Assembly (NCBI RefSeq): GCF_005502885.1
Contig: NZ_SCMR01000013.1
Location: 47,028-111,027 of the forward strand
Source: Microbacterium sp. 2FI
GTDB taxonomy: Bacteria > Actinomycetota > Actinomycetes > Actinomycetales > Microbacteriaceae
Length of the DNA: 64,000 bases
Direction of reading: 5' to 3'
Below the pieces are notes generated by a model, which had not been told where the DNA came from, did not search any database, and saw only the letters and a list, made by a program, of their open reading frames with translations. The number at the start of each line of letters is the position of its first letter. The first letter of the stretch is position 1. The translations under genes were made by a program, and so were the position numbers. Below are positions 43,177 through 53,650 of this stretch, piece after piece.

Positions 43177-43782
43177 TCAGACGAGCGAGCCGGCACCGTC
43201 GACGCGCACCCACGCGATCGCCGTGAACGGCACCAGGCGGTGGCCTGTGACGGCGTCGGCACGGCGCGCTGATCCGGGTTCGTGGAGTGCCAGGTCGAGG
43301 TGGTCGGCCCCGGCCCGGTCGATCGTGCCCGCGAGGGTGCGACCCGATGCCGTGTGGACGGTCACCGACGCACGGCGCCGGACGAGGTCGCGCAGCACGA
43401 ACCCGAGGGTGAGCCGCTCGGTGAGGGAGGAGCGTGACGGCGCGGGTCGCGCCGAGCGCAGCAGTTCGGCATGGGCCATGCCGATCGACGCCAGCGCCCC
43501 GAGCGGGACGAGCGCCCCGGCCGGCCGCCCCTCGGTGAGGGCGAGTGCGACCCAGTCCGCTCCGACGCCGCTGACCGCGGCCCGAAGGATCGTGCCGTCC
43601 GCGAGCTCGAAAGTCGGGACCGCGGCGCTCGGATCGCGCTCGGCGAGCAGTGTCAGCCGATCGCGCAGCGTCACGCGCGACAGCCGCAGCCGCTCCGCCT
43701 CGGTGTCGAGAGCGGCGCGCTCGGCCTCCCATTCAGAGGCGAGCTGATCCTCGAGGTCGTCGAAGAAGCGGTCCCAGTGCAC
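43177..43782 (-). CDS. Conserved actinobacterial protein with two possible Sm-like barrels
   Basis: A 201-residue protein I cannot name. An N-terminal coiled coil (LEDQLASEWEAERAALDTEAERLRL) is followed by two similar beta-rich stretches: TFELADGTILRAAVSGVGADWVALAL (about residues 57-82) and VTVHTASGRTLAGTIDRAGADHLDLALHE (about 137-165). Each has the pattern of a strand, xDG or xSG, a second strand and a GxDxxxLAL strand, as in Sm-like or SH3-like barrels. The fold is my inference. The GTG at 43782 is chosen since TACCCT (43789-43794, minus strand) ends 6 bases upstream; a GTG at 43800 would add six residues and overlap the box. Confidence 0.7.
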   Translation of the reverse strand: MHWDRFFDDLEDQLASEWEAERAALDTEAERLRLSRVTLRDRLTLLAERDPSAAVPTFELADGTILRAAVSGVGADWVALALTEGRPAGALVPLGALASIGMAHAELLRSARPAPSRSSLTERLTLGFVLRDLVRRRASVTVHTASGRTLAGTIDRAGADHLDLALHEPGSARRADAVTGHRLVPFTAIAWVRVDGAGSLV

Positions 43783-43788
43783 CCAGTG

Positions 43789-43794
43789 AGGGTA
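43789..43794 (-). promoter_or_regulatory. -10 box TACCCT of the Sm-like protein gene
   Basis: There are 6 bases to the GTG at 43782; it fixes that start. Confidence 0.48.
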
Positions 43795-43822
43795 GGGCAC
43801 TTCATCACGACTGCATCACAAG

Positions 43823-43831
43823 TTATCCACA
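43823..43831 (+). promoter_or_regulatory. DnaA box TTATCCACA
   Basis: A second perfect 9-mer, same strand as the one at 42810, in the divergent region between the Sm-like protein gene and the Rv3235-like gene. Confidence 0.45.
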
Positions 43832-43912
43832 GGAGCCCTCGCCGATTCTTCCTGTGAGTTCTCCGTGTGTTCTACTGTCCGCAAGACATCCCCCCTGTCG
43901 AGATAGGCACCC

Positions 43913-44353
43913 ATGGCAACGACGCCCGCGGGCTCAGCCCGCGCATTCCGCGCGCCCGGCGACGCGCACGAACTCGCCGAGTTCTTCGCGCCGCAGCGCA
44001 CTTCCCAGCACGCCCTCCCCGACCCCGAGCCGTTCCTGCGCAACCTCACCGTCGGCGTCCTCGAGGTGCTCTCGGGGGTGCGCGAGGTCGATCAGCTCGC
44101 CCGCTGGCTCACCGAGGATCCGTATCGCAAGCTGGTCACACGCGCCAATCTGTCGGCGCGGGCTCGCAGCGCCCGCGGAGTCCCCGCCCGGCGGCCCGTG
44201 CACGCGATCCTGGCGCTGCGCAGCCAATCGCCCGCCGACGGCGTCGTCGAATCGGTCGTCGTCGTGCAGGGACCGGCGCGAACGCGCGCCGTCGCGGTGC
44301 GCCTCGAGGGCATGGACGGCCGCTGGCGCGCCACCTCGCTCGCGCTGCTCTGA
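43913..44353 (+). CDS. Rv3235-family protein
   Basis: A 146-residue protein of a family named after M. tuberculosis Rv3235, of unknown function and usually found near secA and sigma/stress genes. The core is FLRNLTVGVLEVLSGVREVDQLARWLTEDPYRKLVTRANL followed by a beta-rich half (VVVVQGPARTRAVAVRLEGMDGRWRATSLALL). The N-terminal 30 residues look disordered. A weak -10 TCTACT at 43871-43876 would give a short leader. It lies 1.9 kb from secA, consistent with the family. Confidence 0.8.
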   Translation: MATTPAGSARAFRAPGDAHELAEFFAPQRTSQHALPDPEPFLRNLTVGVLEVLSGVREVDQLARWLTEDPYRKLVTRANLSARARSARGVPARRPVHAILALRSQSPADGVVESVVVVQGPARTRAVAVRLEGMDGRWRATSLALL

Positions 44354-44364
44354 CACGCGTTCCC

Positions 44365-44406
44365 GACCGGCGGGCGGGCGGGCCCCAACGATGTGGCCGC
44401 CCGGTC
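44365..44406. terminator. GC-rich hairpin between convergent genes
   Basis: GACCGG at 44365-44370 with the following GC repeats pairs with CCGCCCGGTC (44397-44406) with bulges; a T-rich stretch GTCTCTTCT follows on the plus strand. Probably terminates the Rv3235-like gene. Confidence 0.45.
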
Positions 44407-44433
44407 GTCTCTTCTCGCGCCGTCCGTGCGGGC

Positions 44434-44781
44434 TCACACCTCGTCGATGAGCCGCAGCAGCGCCTTCAATGCGTCGCGGATCTCGAGGTGGCCGTGCTGG
44501 CCCGCGCGGCTCTCCGCGGCGATCACACCCGATCGATGCACCTTGCGGAAGTCGCCGAACGGGAATGAGTACGCCTGCTTGGTCTCTTCGCTCTCGCGGC
44601 CGTCGCAGCCCAGGTGCCATCGGCCGTACGCTTTCCAGCCCTCGCGTTCGATGAACGCGTTCTCTTCATCGGGGGTGGGTTCAGCCTCGGACCAGTCCCC
44701 CTGCTCGTCCTTCACAACCCTGCCGTCGCGCACCAGGGTGCGCGCGTGGCGAAAGGCCGCCTGATTCATCTGGATGGCCAT
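44434..44781 (-). CDS. Conserved small protein of unknown function
   Basis: A 115-residue soluble protein. The second half, KQAYSFPFGDFRKVHRSGVIAAESRAGQHGHLEIRDALKALL, is the part that looks conserved among unnamed bacterial proteins; a central block is FIEREGWKAYGRWHLGCD. No catalytic motif is evident. The ATG at 44781 is favoured by TAGCGT (44788-44793, minus strand) 6 bases upstream; a second ATG four codons later lacks support. A single-gene unit behind the palindrome at 44823. Confidence 0.75.
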   Translation of the reverse strand: MAIQMNQAAFRHARTLVRDGRVVKDEQGDWSEAEPTPDEENAFIEREGWKAYGRWHLGCDGRESEETKQAYSFPFGDFRKVHRSGVIAAESRAGQHGHLEIRDALKALLRLIDEV

Positions 44782-44787
44782 TCCTCG

Positions 44788-44793
44788 ACGCTA
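44788..44793 (-). promoter_or_regulatory. -10 box TAGCGT of the conserved small protein gene
   Basis: The gap to the ATG at 44781 is 6 bases. Confidence 0.48.
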
Positions 44794-44822
44794 GCGCCGA
44801 CCGGCCGCGTCGGGCGAGGGGG

Positions 44823-44848
44823 TTGACGGATGCCGCGGCATCCGTCAA
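44823..44848. terminator. Perfect 26-bp palindrome downstream of the aminotransferase gene
   Basis: TTGACGGATGCCG and its exact complement meet with no loop; as RNA it forms a hairpin with the central bases unpaired. It starts 4 bases past the aminotransferase stop on the minus strand. Confidence 0.68.
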
Positions 44849-44852
44849 AGGG

Positions 44853-46079
44853 TCACTGGCGGTACGACGAAAGGAAGTTGCCGAGGCGCTCGATCGCCTC
44901 GGTGAGGACACGGGCCTCGGGGAGCGTGACGATCCTCAGGTGGTCGGGAGTCGGCCAGTTGAAGCCGGTTCCCTGGACGAGGAGCACATGCTCGGCGACG
45001 AGGAAGTCGTAGACGAGCTTGCCGTCGTCGCGGATCTCGTGGACGTTCGGGTCGAGTCGCGGGAAGGCGTACAACGCCCCCTGCGGCTTGAGGCAGGAGA
45101 CACCCGGAATCGCCTCGAGGGCGCTCCATGCGGCATCCCGCTGCTCGTGCAGCCGCCCCGACGGAGCGATCAGGGCGTCGATCGACTGGACGCCCGAGAG
45201 CGCCGCCTGCACCGCGAACTGCGCGGGGACGTTCGGGCACAGCCGCGTCGAGGCGAGCAGCTGGATGCCCTCGAGGAACCCCGCCGCGTGCGCCTTGGGC
45301 CCGGTGATCACGAGCCAGCCCGAGCGGTAGCCGGCCACGCGATACGTCTTCGACAGCCCGTTGAAGGTGAGGCACAGGAGGTCGGGTGCGAGGGTCGCGA
45401 GCGGGATGTGCTTCTCATCGTCGAACACGATGCGGTCGTAGATCTCGTCCGACAGCAGCAGCAGCGAGTGCTCGCGAGCGATCTCGACGATGCCCTCGAG
45501 CACCTCCTTCGTGTAGACCGCACCCGTCGGGTTGTTCGGGTTGATCACCACGATCGCCTTCGTGCGCGGCGTGATCCGCTCGCGGATGTCTTCGAGATCG
45601 GGCTGCCAGCCGTTGTCGTTGTCGCAGCGGTAGTGCACGGGCGTCCCGCCGGCGAGGCTCGTCATCGCCGTCCACAGCGGATAATCCGGCGCCGGGATCA
45701 GCACCTCGTCGCCCTCGTCGAGGAGCGCCTGCATCGTCATGGTGATGAGCTCGGAGACGCCGTTGCCGAGGTAGACGTCGTCGGGGTCGAAGGCCGGGAA
45801 TCCCGGCTCCTCCTCATACCGCGAGACGATCGCACGCCGCGCCGACATGATGCCGCGGCTGTCGCTGTAGCCGTGCGAGTGCGGGACGGCCTCGATCATG
45901 TCGCGCACGATCTGGAACGGCGCCTCGAATCCGAACACCGCGGGGTTGCCGGTGTTGAGCTTCAGGATCGTGTGACCCTCGGCCTCGAGCCGATCGGCCT
46001 CGACCAGGGCCTGCCCGCGGATCTCGTAGAGGACATCCTTGAGCTTGCTGGACTGATCGAGGGTGCGAAGCGGACTCAT
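44853..46079 (-). CDS. Alanine-type aminotransferase (AlaA-like, class I)
   Basis: A 408-residue PLP enzyme of fold type I. The entry KLNTGNPAVFGFEAP, the substrate loop INPNNPTGAVY, LLLSDEIYDRI and the cofactor lysine in FNGLSKTYRVAGYRSGW are those of AlaA/AspC-type enzymes that interconvert alanine and pyruvate with glutamate. It is close to the mycobacterial AspC/AlaA proteins that serve alanine and valine pools. The ATG at 46079 is supported by TATCCT (46086-46091, minus strand) 6 bases upstream; an upstream in-frame extension of 37 codons is not protein-like. Confidence 0.9.
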   Translation of the reverse strand: MSPLRTLDQSSKLKDVLYEIRGQALVEADRLEAEGHTILKLNTGNPAVFGFEAPFQIVRDMIEAVPHSHGYSDSRGIMSARRAIVSRYEEEPGFPAFDPDDVYLGNGVSELITMTMQALLDEGDEVLIPAPDYPLWTAMTSLAGGTPVHYRCDNDNGWQPDLEDIRERITPRTKAIVVINPNNPTGAVYTKEVLEGIVEIAREHSLLLLSDEIYDRIVFDDEKHIPLATLAPDLLCLTFNGLSKTYRVAGYRSGWLVITGPKAHAAGFLEGIQLLASTRLCPNVPAQFAVQAALSGVQSIDALIAPSGRLHEQRDAAWSALEAIPGVSCLKPQGALYAFPRLDPNVHEIRDDGKLVYDFLVAEHVLLVQGTGFNWPTPDHLRIVTLPEARVLTEAIERLGNFLSSYRQ

Positions 46080-46085
46080 CGCCCC

Positions 46086-46091
46086 AGGATA
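46086..46091 (-). promoter_or_regulatory. -10 box TATCCT of the aminotransferase gene
   Basis: The gap to the ATG at 46079 is 6 bases. Confidence 0.48.
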
Positions 46092-46135
46092 TCGGCGGGA
46101 TGCCGAGGCCAATCGACCGCCCGTGGCCCGCATGA

Positions 46136-46176
46136 GATCTCGATACGCGGCGCTACGCGGCGCTACTCGATCTGAT
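46136..46176. repeat. Imperfect palindrome with a doubled GCGGCGCTAC unit
   Basis: The core holds GCGGCGCTAC twice in direct order (46147-46166). Flanks AGATCTCGATA on the left and TACTCGATCT on the right are nearly complementary. It resembles intergenic palindromes seen in other Microbacteriaceae and sits 45 bases beyond the secA stop. Confidence 0.5.
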
Positions 46177-46220
46177 CCGGCACGCCTCAACGCCGCTTCG
46201 CGGCATTGACCCGCGCCGCA

Positions 46221-49037
<2,817 letters not shown>

Positions 49038-49153
49038 AGGACGATCTCCATCTGTCAGGTGCGGCGCGAATCGGCGCCGATGCCGCCCGGGCTCAGACTC
49101 CCGGGCATACCCGCCCATGTTACCCGCCTGTGATCTTGGAATGGGCTGGATGC

Positions 49154-49205
49154 TGGACACCGCGTTTCTCGGTATGTATATACTCGGCAACTAGATACCC
49201 GGTAT
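49154..49205 (+). promoter_or_regulatory. Promoter and candidate operator of the PadR operon
   Basis: -35-like TGGACA (49154-49159), 19 bases, -10 TATACT (49179-49184). Two inverted-repeat-like segments, GTATGTATATAC (49172-49183) and ATACCCGGTAT (49195-49205), overlap and follow the -10; AT-rich dyads like these are usual PadR sites. Confidence 0.5.
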
Positions 49206-49230
49206 GCATCGGGAATGACGGGAGACGACG

Positions 49231-49856
<626 letters not shown>

Positions 49857-49860
<4 letters not shown>

Positions 49861-50573
49861 CCGAAAGCATCCTCCGCCTCATCGGCGTGACGCAGCAGTA
49901 CGGTTCGGGTGAGACTGCGGTCTCAGCACTCTCGGGAGTCGACCTCGAAGTCTCTCAGGGCGAACTCGTCGCCATCATGGGCGCGTCAGGCTCGGGCAAG
50001 TCCACGCTGCTGTCGATCGCCGGCGGGCTCGCGACTCCGACCACGGGCGAAGTGGTGATCGAGGGTCAGCACCTCTCATCGCAGACCCCCAAGCAGCTCG
50101 CGGCGCTGCGGCGCCGCTCGCTCGGGTTCGTGTTCCAGGACTTCAACCTCATCCCGACCCTCACGGCGCTCGAGAACGTGACGCTGCCCCTCGAGCTCGA
50201 CGGCTTCCGACCCCGAGTGGCGCGCCGGGCGGGTCGGGACGCGCTCGCCTCGGTCGGGCTCGAAGCGAAGCTGCACGCCTACCCCGACGATCTGTCGGGC
50301 GGCCAGCAGCAGCGTGTCGCGATCGCCCGCGCCGTCGTCGGCGGGCGTCGGCTGATCCTCGCCGACGAGCCGACGGGCGCGCTCGACTCGGTCACCGGAG
50401 AGATGGTGCTGAAGATGCTGCGCGCGCGGGTGGATGCCGGCGCCGCCGGCATCCTCGTGACCCACGAGGCGCGCCACGCGGCGTTCGCCGACCGCATCGT
50501 GTTCCTGCGCGACGGCCGCATCATCGACGAATCGCGACGCGACGGCGCCGAGACGCTGCTGGCCGCCCGATGA
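49857..50573 (+). CDS. MacB/LolD-type ABC transporter ATP-binding protein
   Basis: A 238-residue ATPase of the MacB/LolD/FtsE class that works with FtsX-like permeases. Walker A GASGSGKS is at residues 42-49, the signature DLSGGQQQRVAIARA and Walker B RLILADEPTGALDS follow, and the switch histidine is in VTHEARHAAFADR. It should power export or mechanical work of the adjacent permease, not nutrient uptake. ATGA overlaps on both sides make a tight three-gene operon. Confidence 0.95.
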
Positions 50574-53404
50574 CTGCGGTACTCGAGGCGCATACGGAAG
50601 CCGCCGCGACCGCCGAGCCTGCCGATCGGCGCCCGTCGCGATCCTCGCGCTGGCGCGCCGACATCAGGATCGCGCGACGCCAGACGTGGCGGGCCAAGGG
50701 TTCGAGCGCCCTGGTCGCGCTGCTCGTCGCCCTTCCGGTCGCAGGGCTCACCGGAGCCGCCGTGTTCTGGCAGAGTCACGTGCCGAGCGCCGAGCAGAAG
50801 GTGACCGTCGAACTCGGCCAGAACGAAGCCTGGATCGAGATCGTCGGCGGACCCGACCCGAGTCGCTGGCAGGCCGTCGACCAACCGTGGAACTCCGACA
50901 TCGATCGCGACGAAACGGGCGCGCCGGAGAACCCCGAAGAACCTGCGCCGGTCGGGCCGCCCGAAACGATCCCCGCTGGCACGACCGTCTTCGAGGTGAG
51001 CCCATACGTCACCGTCGGCGTCGAGACAGCCCGCGGTGTGGGCTGGCTGCCGACAACGGTCGGCGATGTGTGGGATCCGGCGTTCGAGGGGATGTATGTC
51101 CTGATCGACGGCGCCGCCCCCACTGCCGCTGACGAGATGATGGTGTCGCCCGGCGCGCTGGACAGACTCGATGCCCAGATCGGCGACGATGTCGTGTTCC
51201 CTGACACGGGTCGTTCGATGATGATCACCGGCACGATGAGGTCGGTCTCGGCACAAGCATCCGTCGAACAGCTGTTCCTCCCGCAGCAGTCTGCCGACAT
51301 CGCCGCCGACGGCGCGATGGTGCGCTGGTACACCGAGAACTGGCAGCCGACCCTCGCAGAGCTCGAAGAGCTCAACCACGCCGGATACGTCGCCTACGCC
51401 CGCGATCTGGTGATGGACCCACCGGCGGATGCGCGCCTGAGTGAGTGGGGTGGAGGCGAGACCCCACTGTGGACGGTGCTGCTGGTCGGCTCGATCGCCG
51501 CGGCGATCTGCGGCTACATCGTGGTGCTGCTGGCGGGCGCCGCGTTCTCGGTCGCGGCCCGTCGCCAGCAGCGCGCGCTCGCGGTCGCCGCCAGTGTCGG
51601 GGCATCACGCCGCGATGTGTTCCGCATCGTGCTGCTGCAGGGAACTGTGCTCGGCATGGTCGGCGGCGTTCTCGGCGCCGTCGTCGGTGCGGCCGGCGCC
51701 GCGCTGGCGCTCCTCATCACGGATCGCGGAGCGCAGGGCACCTTCTGGGGCAACTTCGGATTCCAGCTGCCGTGGATGCTGGTGCTGCCGATCCTGGTGT
51801 TCGCCGTGATCGTCGGAACGCTCGCGGCGGCCGCACCCGCCCGCGCCGCCACGAAGGGCGACACGCTGTCGGCGCTCCGAGGCGCGCGGCGCCCGGCGCT
51901 GCTTCGGCCGCACCGCCCGCTCTGGGGGCTGATCGTCATGTTCACCGGGCTCGGCGCCGTCGTCGCCGGGGTGCTCGTGATCGGCGGCACGCTGGCGCTC
52001 GGTGAGGACGGCGACCAGCAGAGTCCCCTGTTCTTCACGGCGCTCTACGCCGTCGTGCTCGGCCCGCTCGTCTTCCAGATCGGGGCGCTCATCCCCTCCC
52101 ATTGGCTGCTCGTGCAGATCTCGCGCATCCTCACTCCCCTCGGGCTCGCGCCTCGGATCGCCAGTCGGGATGCCGCGGCCACACCCTCGCGCGTCGTGCC
52201 GGCCTTCGCCGTGATCGGCGCATGCGTGTTCGCCGCCTCGTTCGCCCTCTCGTCGACCGCTCTGACCGCAGCACAGAGCGCACGCCAGCATTGGTATCAG
52301 GCGCCCGAGGATGCCCTCGTGGTCGGCATGTGGCAGATGGGGTCCGCCGACTCCGCCGCCCTGGTCGATGCGGCGACCGATGTCGTCGCGCCGACGAGTC
52401 CGCAGGCGACGGCCCTCGTATCGACGATCTCCTGGCCCGAGACGGACGCCACCGGTCAGCCGGTCGATCCCGACGCACCGTACTTCGCCGTCGCACGTCA
52501 GGGCTACGGCGACTGTCAGGGAGAGTGCGTCCAGCCCTACGACGCTGCGTCAGGCAACCTCTCGATCATCGCGGTCGACGACATCGAGACGGCCCTCGGC
52601 GCCACCCTGAGCGACGACGTCCTTGCCGCGCTGCGCGGAGGCGCGGCGGTCGCCACCAACCGCGACTTCCTCACGGAGGACGATCACGTCGTCCTGACGG
52701 AGTGGACGGCCGAGAGCTACAACAGCCTCATGGCGTGGAACGGCACTCCGGGCGAGGACGCCGCAATCGACCCCGAAGCCGAGCACCCGCTCGAGGTCGC
52801 GTTCATCGATGTCGGACACCAGCAGCCGTTCGAGATCATCGTCACACCCGAGACGGCGGCTGCGCTCGGCATCGCGTACGTGCCGTCACAGCTCATCGCG
52901 ACCTACGCTGTGCCGCTCGATCAAGGAACGATCGACGAGATCACGGCTCAGACGCAGGACATGCGCGTCGGCGCGGATGCCGGACTGTATGCCCAGGTCG
53001 AGTCCGGCCCTGCGCCGATCGATCCCTGGCTGTGGCTGATCCTCGGCGTCACCGTCGTGCTCGTGCTCGGTGCCAGTGCCGTCGTCCTGGGTCTCGCGCG
53101 GTTCGAGCGGCGCCCCGATGATGCCACGCTGACCGCGGTCGGCGGGAGCACCATGTTGCGACGCAACGTGAACGCGTGGCAGGCGATGGTCATCGTCGGC
53201 ATCGGCGCGCTGCTCGGCACTGCGTCCGGGTACCTGTCGATCTGGGGTCTCGCGATGGCCAACCCCTCATCGTTCGACATCGCCGACACGCCATGGGTGT
53301 GGCTCGCCCTTCTCGGGCTCGGGCTGCCGATCGGCGTGACGCTCGCCGCGTGGCTCGTGCCGCCCCGGCATCCCGACCTCACCCGCCGCACCGCGATCGC
53401 GTGA
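50570..53404 (+). CDS. FtsX-like ABC transporter permease
   Basis: A 944-residue membrane protein with the double FtsX layout of MacB-class transporters from Gram-positive bacteria. One helix is at about 45-65 (ALVALLVALPVAGLTGAAVFW), an outside domain runs to about 300, then helices at about 302-330, 350-380 and 395-425, a second group around 455-520, a second extracellular domain at about 570-810 and a final set after 820. Such permeases commonly confer resistance to or export antimicrobial peptides and lipids. A cysteine pair DCQGEC lies in the second outside domain. Substrate unknown. Confidence 0.92.
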   Translation: MTAVLEAHTEAAATAEPADRRPSRSSRWRADIRIARRQTWRAKGSSALVALLVALPVAGLTGAAVFWQSHVPSAEQKVTVELGQNEAWIEIVGGPDPSRWQAVDQPWNSDIDRDETGAPENPEEPAPVGPPETIPAGTTVFEVSPYVTVGVETARGVGWLPTTVGDVWDPAFEGMYVLIDGAAPTAADEMMVSPGALDRLDAQIGDDVVFPDTGRSMMITGTMRSVSAQASVEQLFLPQQSADIAADGAMVRWYTENWQPTLAELEELNHAGYVAYARDLVMDPPADARLSEWGGGETPLWTVLLVGSIAAAICGYIVVLLAGAAFSVAARRQQRALAVAASVGASRRDVFRIVLLQGTVLGMVGGVLGAVVGAAGAALALLITDRGAQGTFWGNFGFQLPWMLVLPILVFAVIVGTLAAAAPARAATKGDTLSALRGARRPALLRPHRPLWGLIVMFTGLGAVVAGVLVIGGTLALGEDGDQQSPLFFTALYAVVLGPLVFQIGALIPSHWLLVQISRILTPLGLAPRIASRDAAATPSRVVPAFAVIGACVFAASFALSSTALTAAQSARQHWYQAPEDALVVGMWQMGSADSAALVDAATDVVAPTSPQATALVSTISWPETDATGQPVDPDAPYFAVARQGYGDCQGECVQPYDAASGNLSIIAVDDIETALGATLSDDVLAALRGGAAVATNRDFLTEDDHVVLTEWTAESYNSLMAWNGTPGEDAAIDPEAEHPLEVAFIDVGHQQPFEIIVTPETAAALGIAYVPSQLIATYAVPLDQGTIDEITAQTQDMRVGADAGLYAQVESGPAPIDPWLWLILGVTVVLVLGASAVVLGLARFERRPDDATLTAVGGSTMLRRNVNAWQAMVIVGIGALLGTASGYLSIWGLAMANPSSFDIADTPWVWLALLGLGLPIGVTLAAWLVPPRHPDLTRRTAIA

Positions 53405-53466
53405 GACGAATCCGGGCGATCCGGACACTACCCAGTGAGTCATCAGACCATCAGAGAGGACGAGTC

Positions 53467-53571
53467 ATGACACCGACCGCTTCCGCCATCGATCCCGCGG
53501 CGATCAGCCTGCCGCCGACGGAGCCCATCGACATCACCGAGCTCGCACTCGCGAGCACACGGCCGCGCTGA
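53467..53571 (+). CDS. 34-residue peptide ORF behind the PadR-ABC operon
   Basis: The ORF reads MTPTASAIDPAAISLPPTEPIDITELALASTRPR and follows the permease by 62 bases. AGAGGA about 7 bases before the ATG is among the better ribosome-binding sites in the window, which argues for translation. The peptide is acidic, rich in Ala, Pro and Thr, with no cysteine, no signal peptide and no membrane helix. It could be a leader-type or signalling peptide exported or sensed by the adjacent transporter, or a chance ORF. I know of no family that it matches. Confidence 0.45.
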   Translation: MTPTASAIDPAAISLPPTEPIDITELALASTRPR

Positions 53572-53593
53572 GCGCGGCTCGGCCACGCGTCTC

Positions 53594-53615
53594 GGATGCC
53601 GCGGGCGCGGCATCC
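53594..53615. terminator. 9-bp hairpin behind the PadR-ABC operon and peptide ORF
   Basis: Arms GGATGCCGC (53594-53602) and GCGGCATCC (53607-53615) with a 4-base loop, 22 bases past the peptide stop. A terminator here is consistent with the peptide being the last gene of the unit. Confidence 0.65.
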
Positions 53616-53639
53616 TGTCGCCTCACAGGCCGCACGCAC

Positions 53640-53645
53640 TACCCT
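53640..53645 (+). promoter_or_regulatory. -10 box TACCCT of the DEAD-box helicase gene
   Basis: The gap to the GTG at 53651 is 5 bases. Confidence 0.42.
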
Positions 53646-53650
53646 GAAGC

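Noticed and set aside
42140..44353. Replication origin, because of two DnaA boxes
   Set aside because: Only two consensus boxes 1 kb apart, and no dnaA, dnaN, recF or rpmH genes.
53467..53571. Lanthipeptide or other modified-peptide cluster
   Set aside because: The 34-residue peptide has no cysteine and no modification enzyme gene lies beside it; only the exporter is present.
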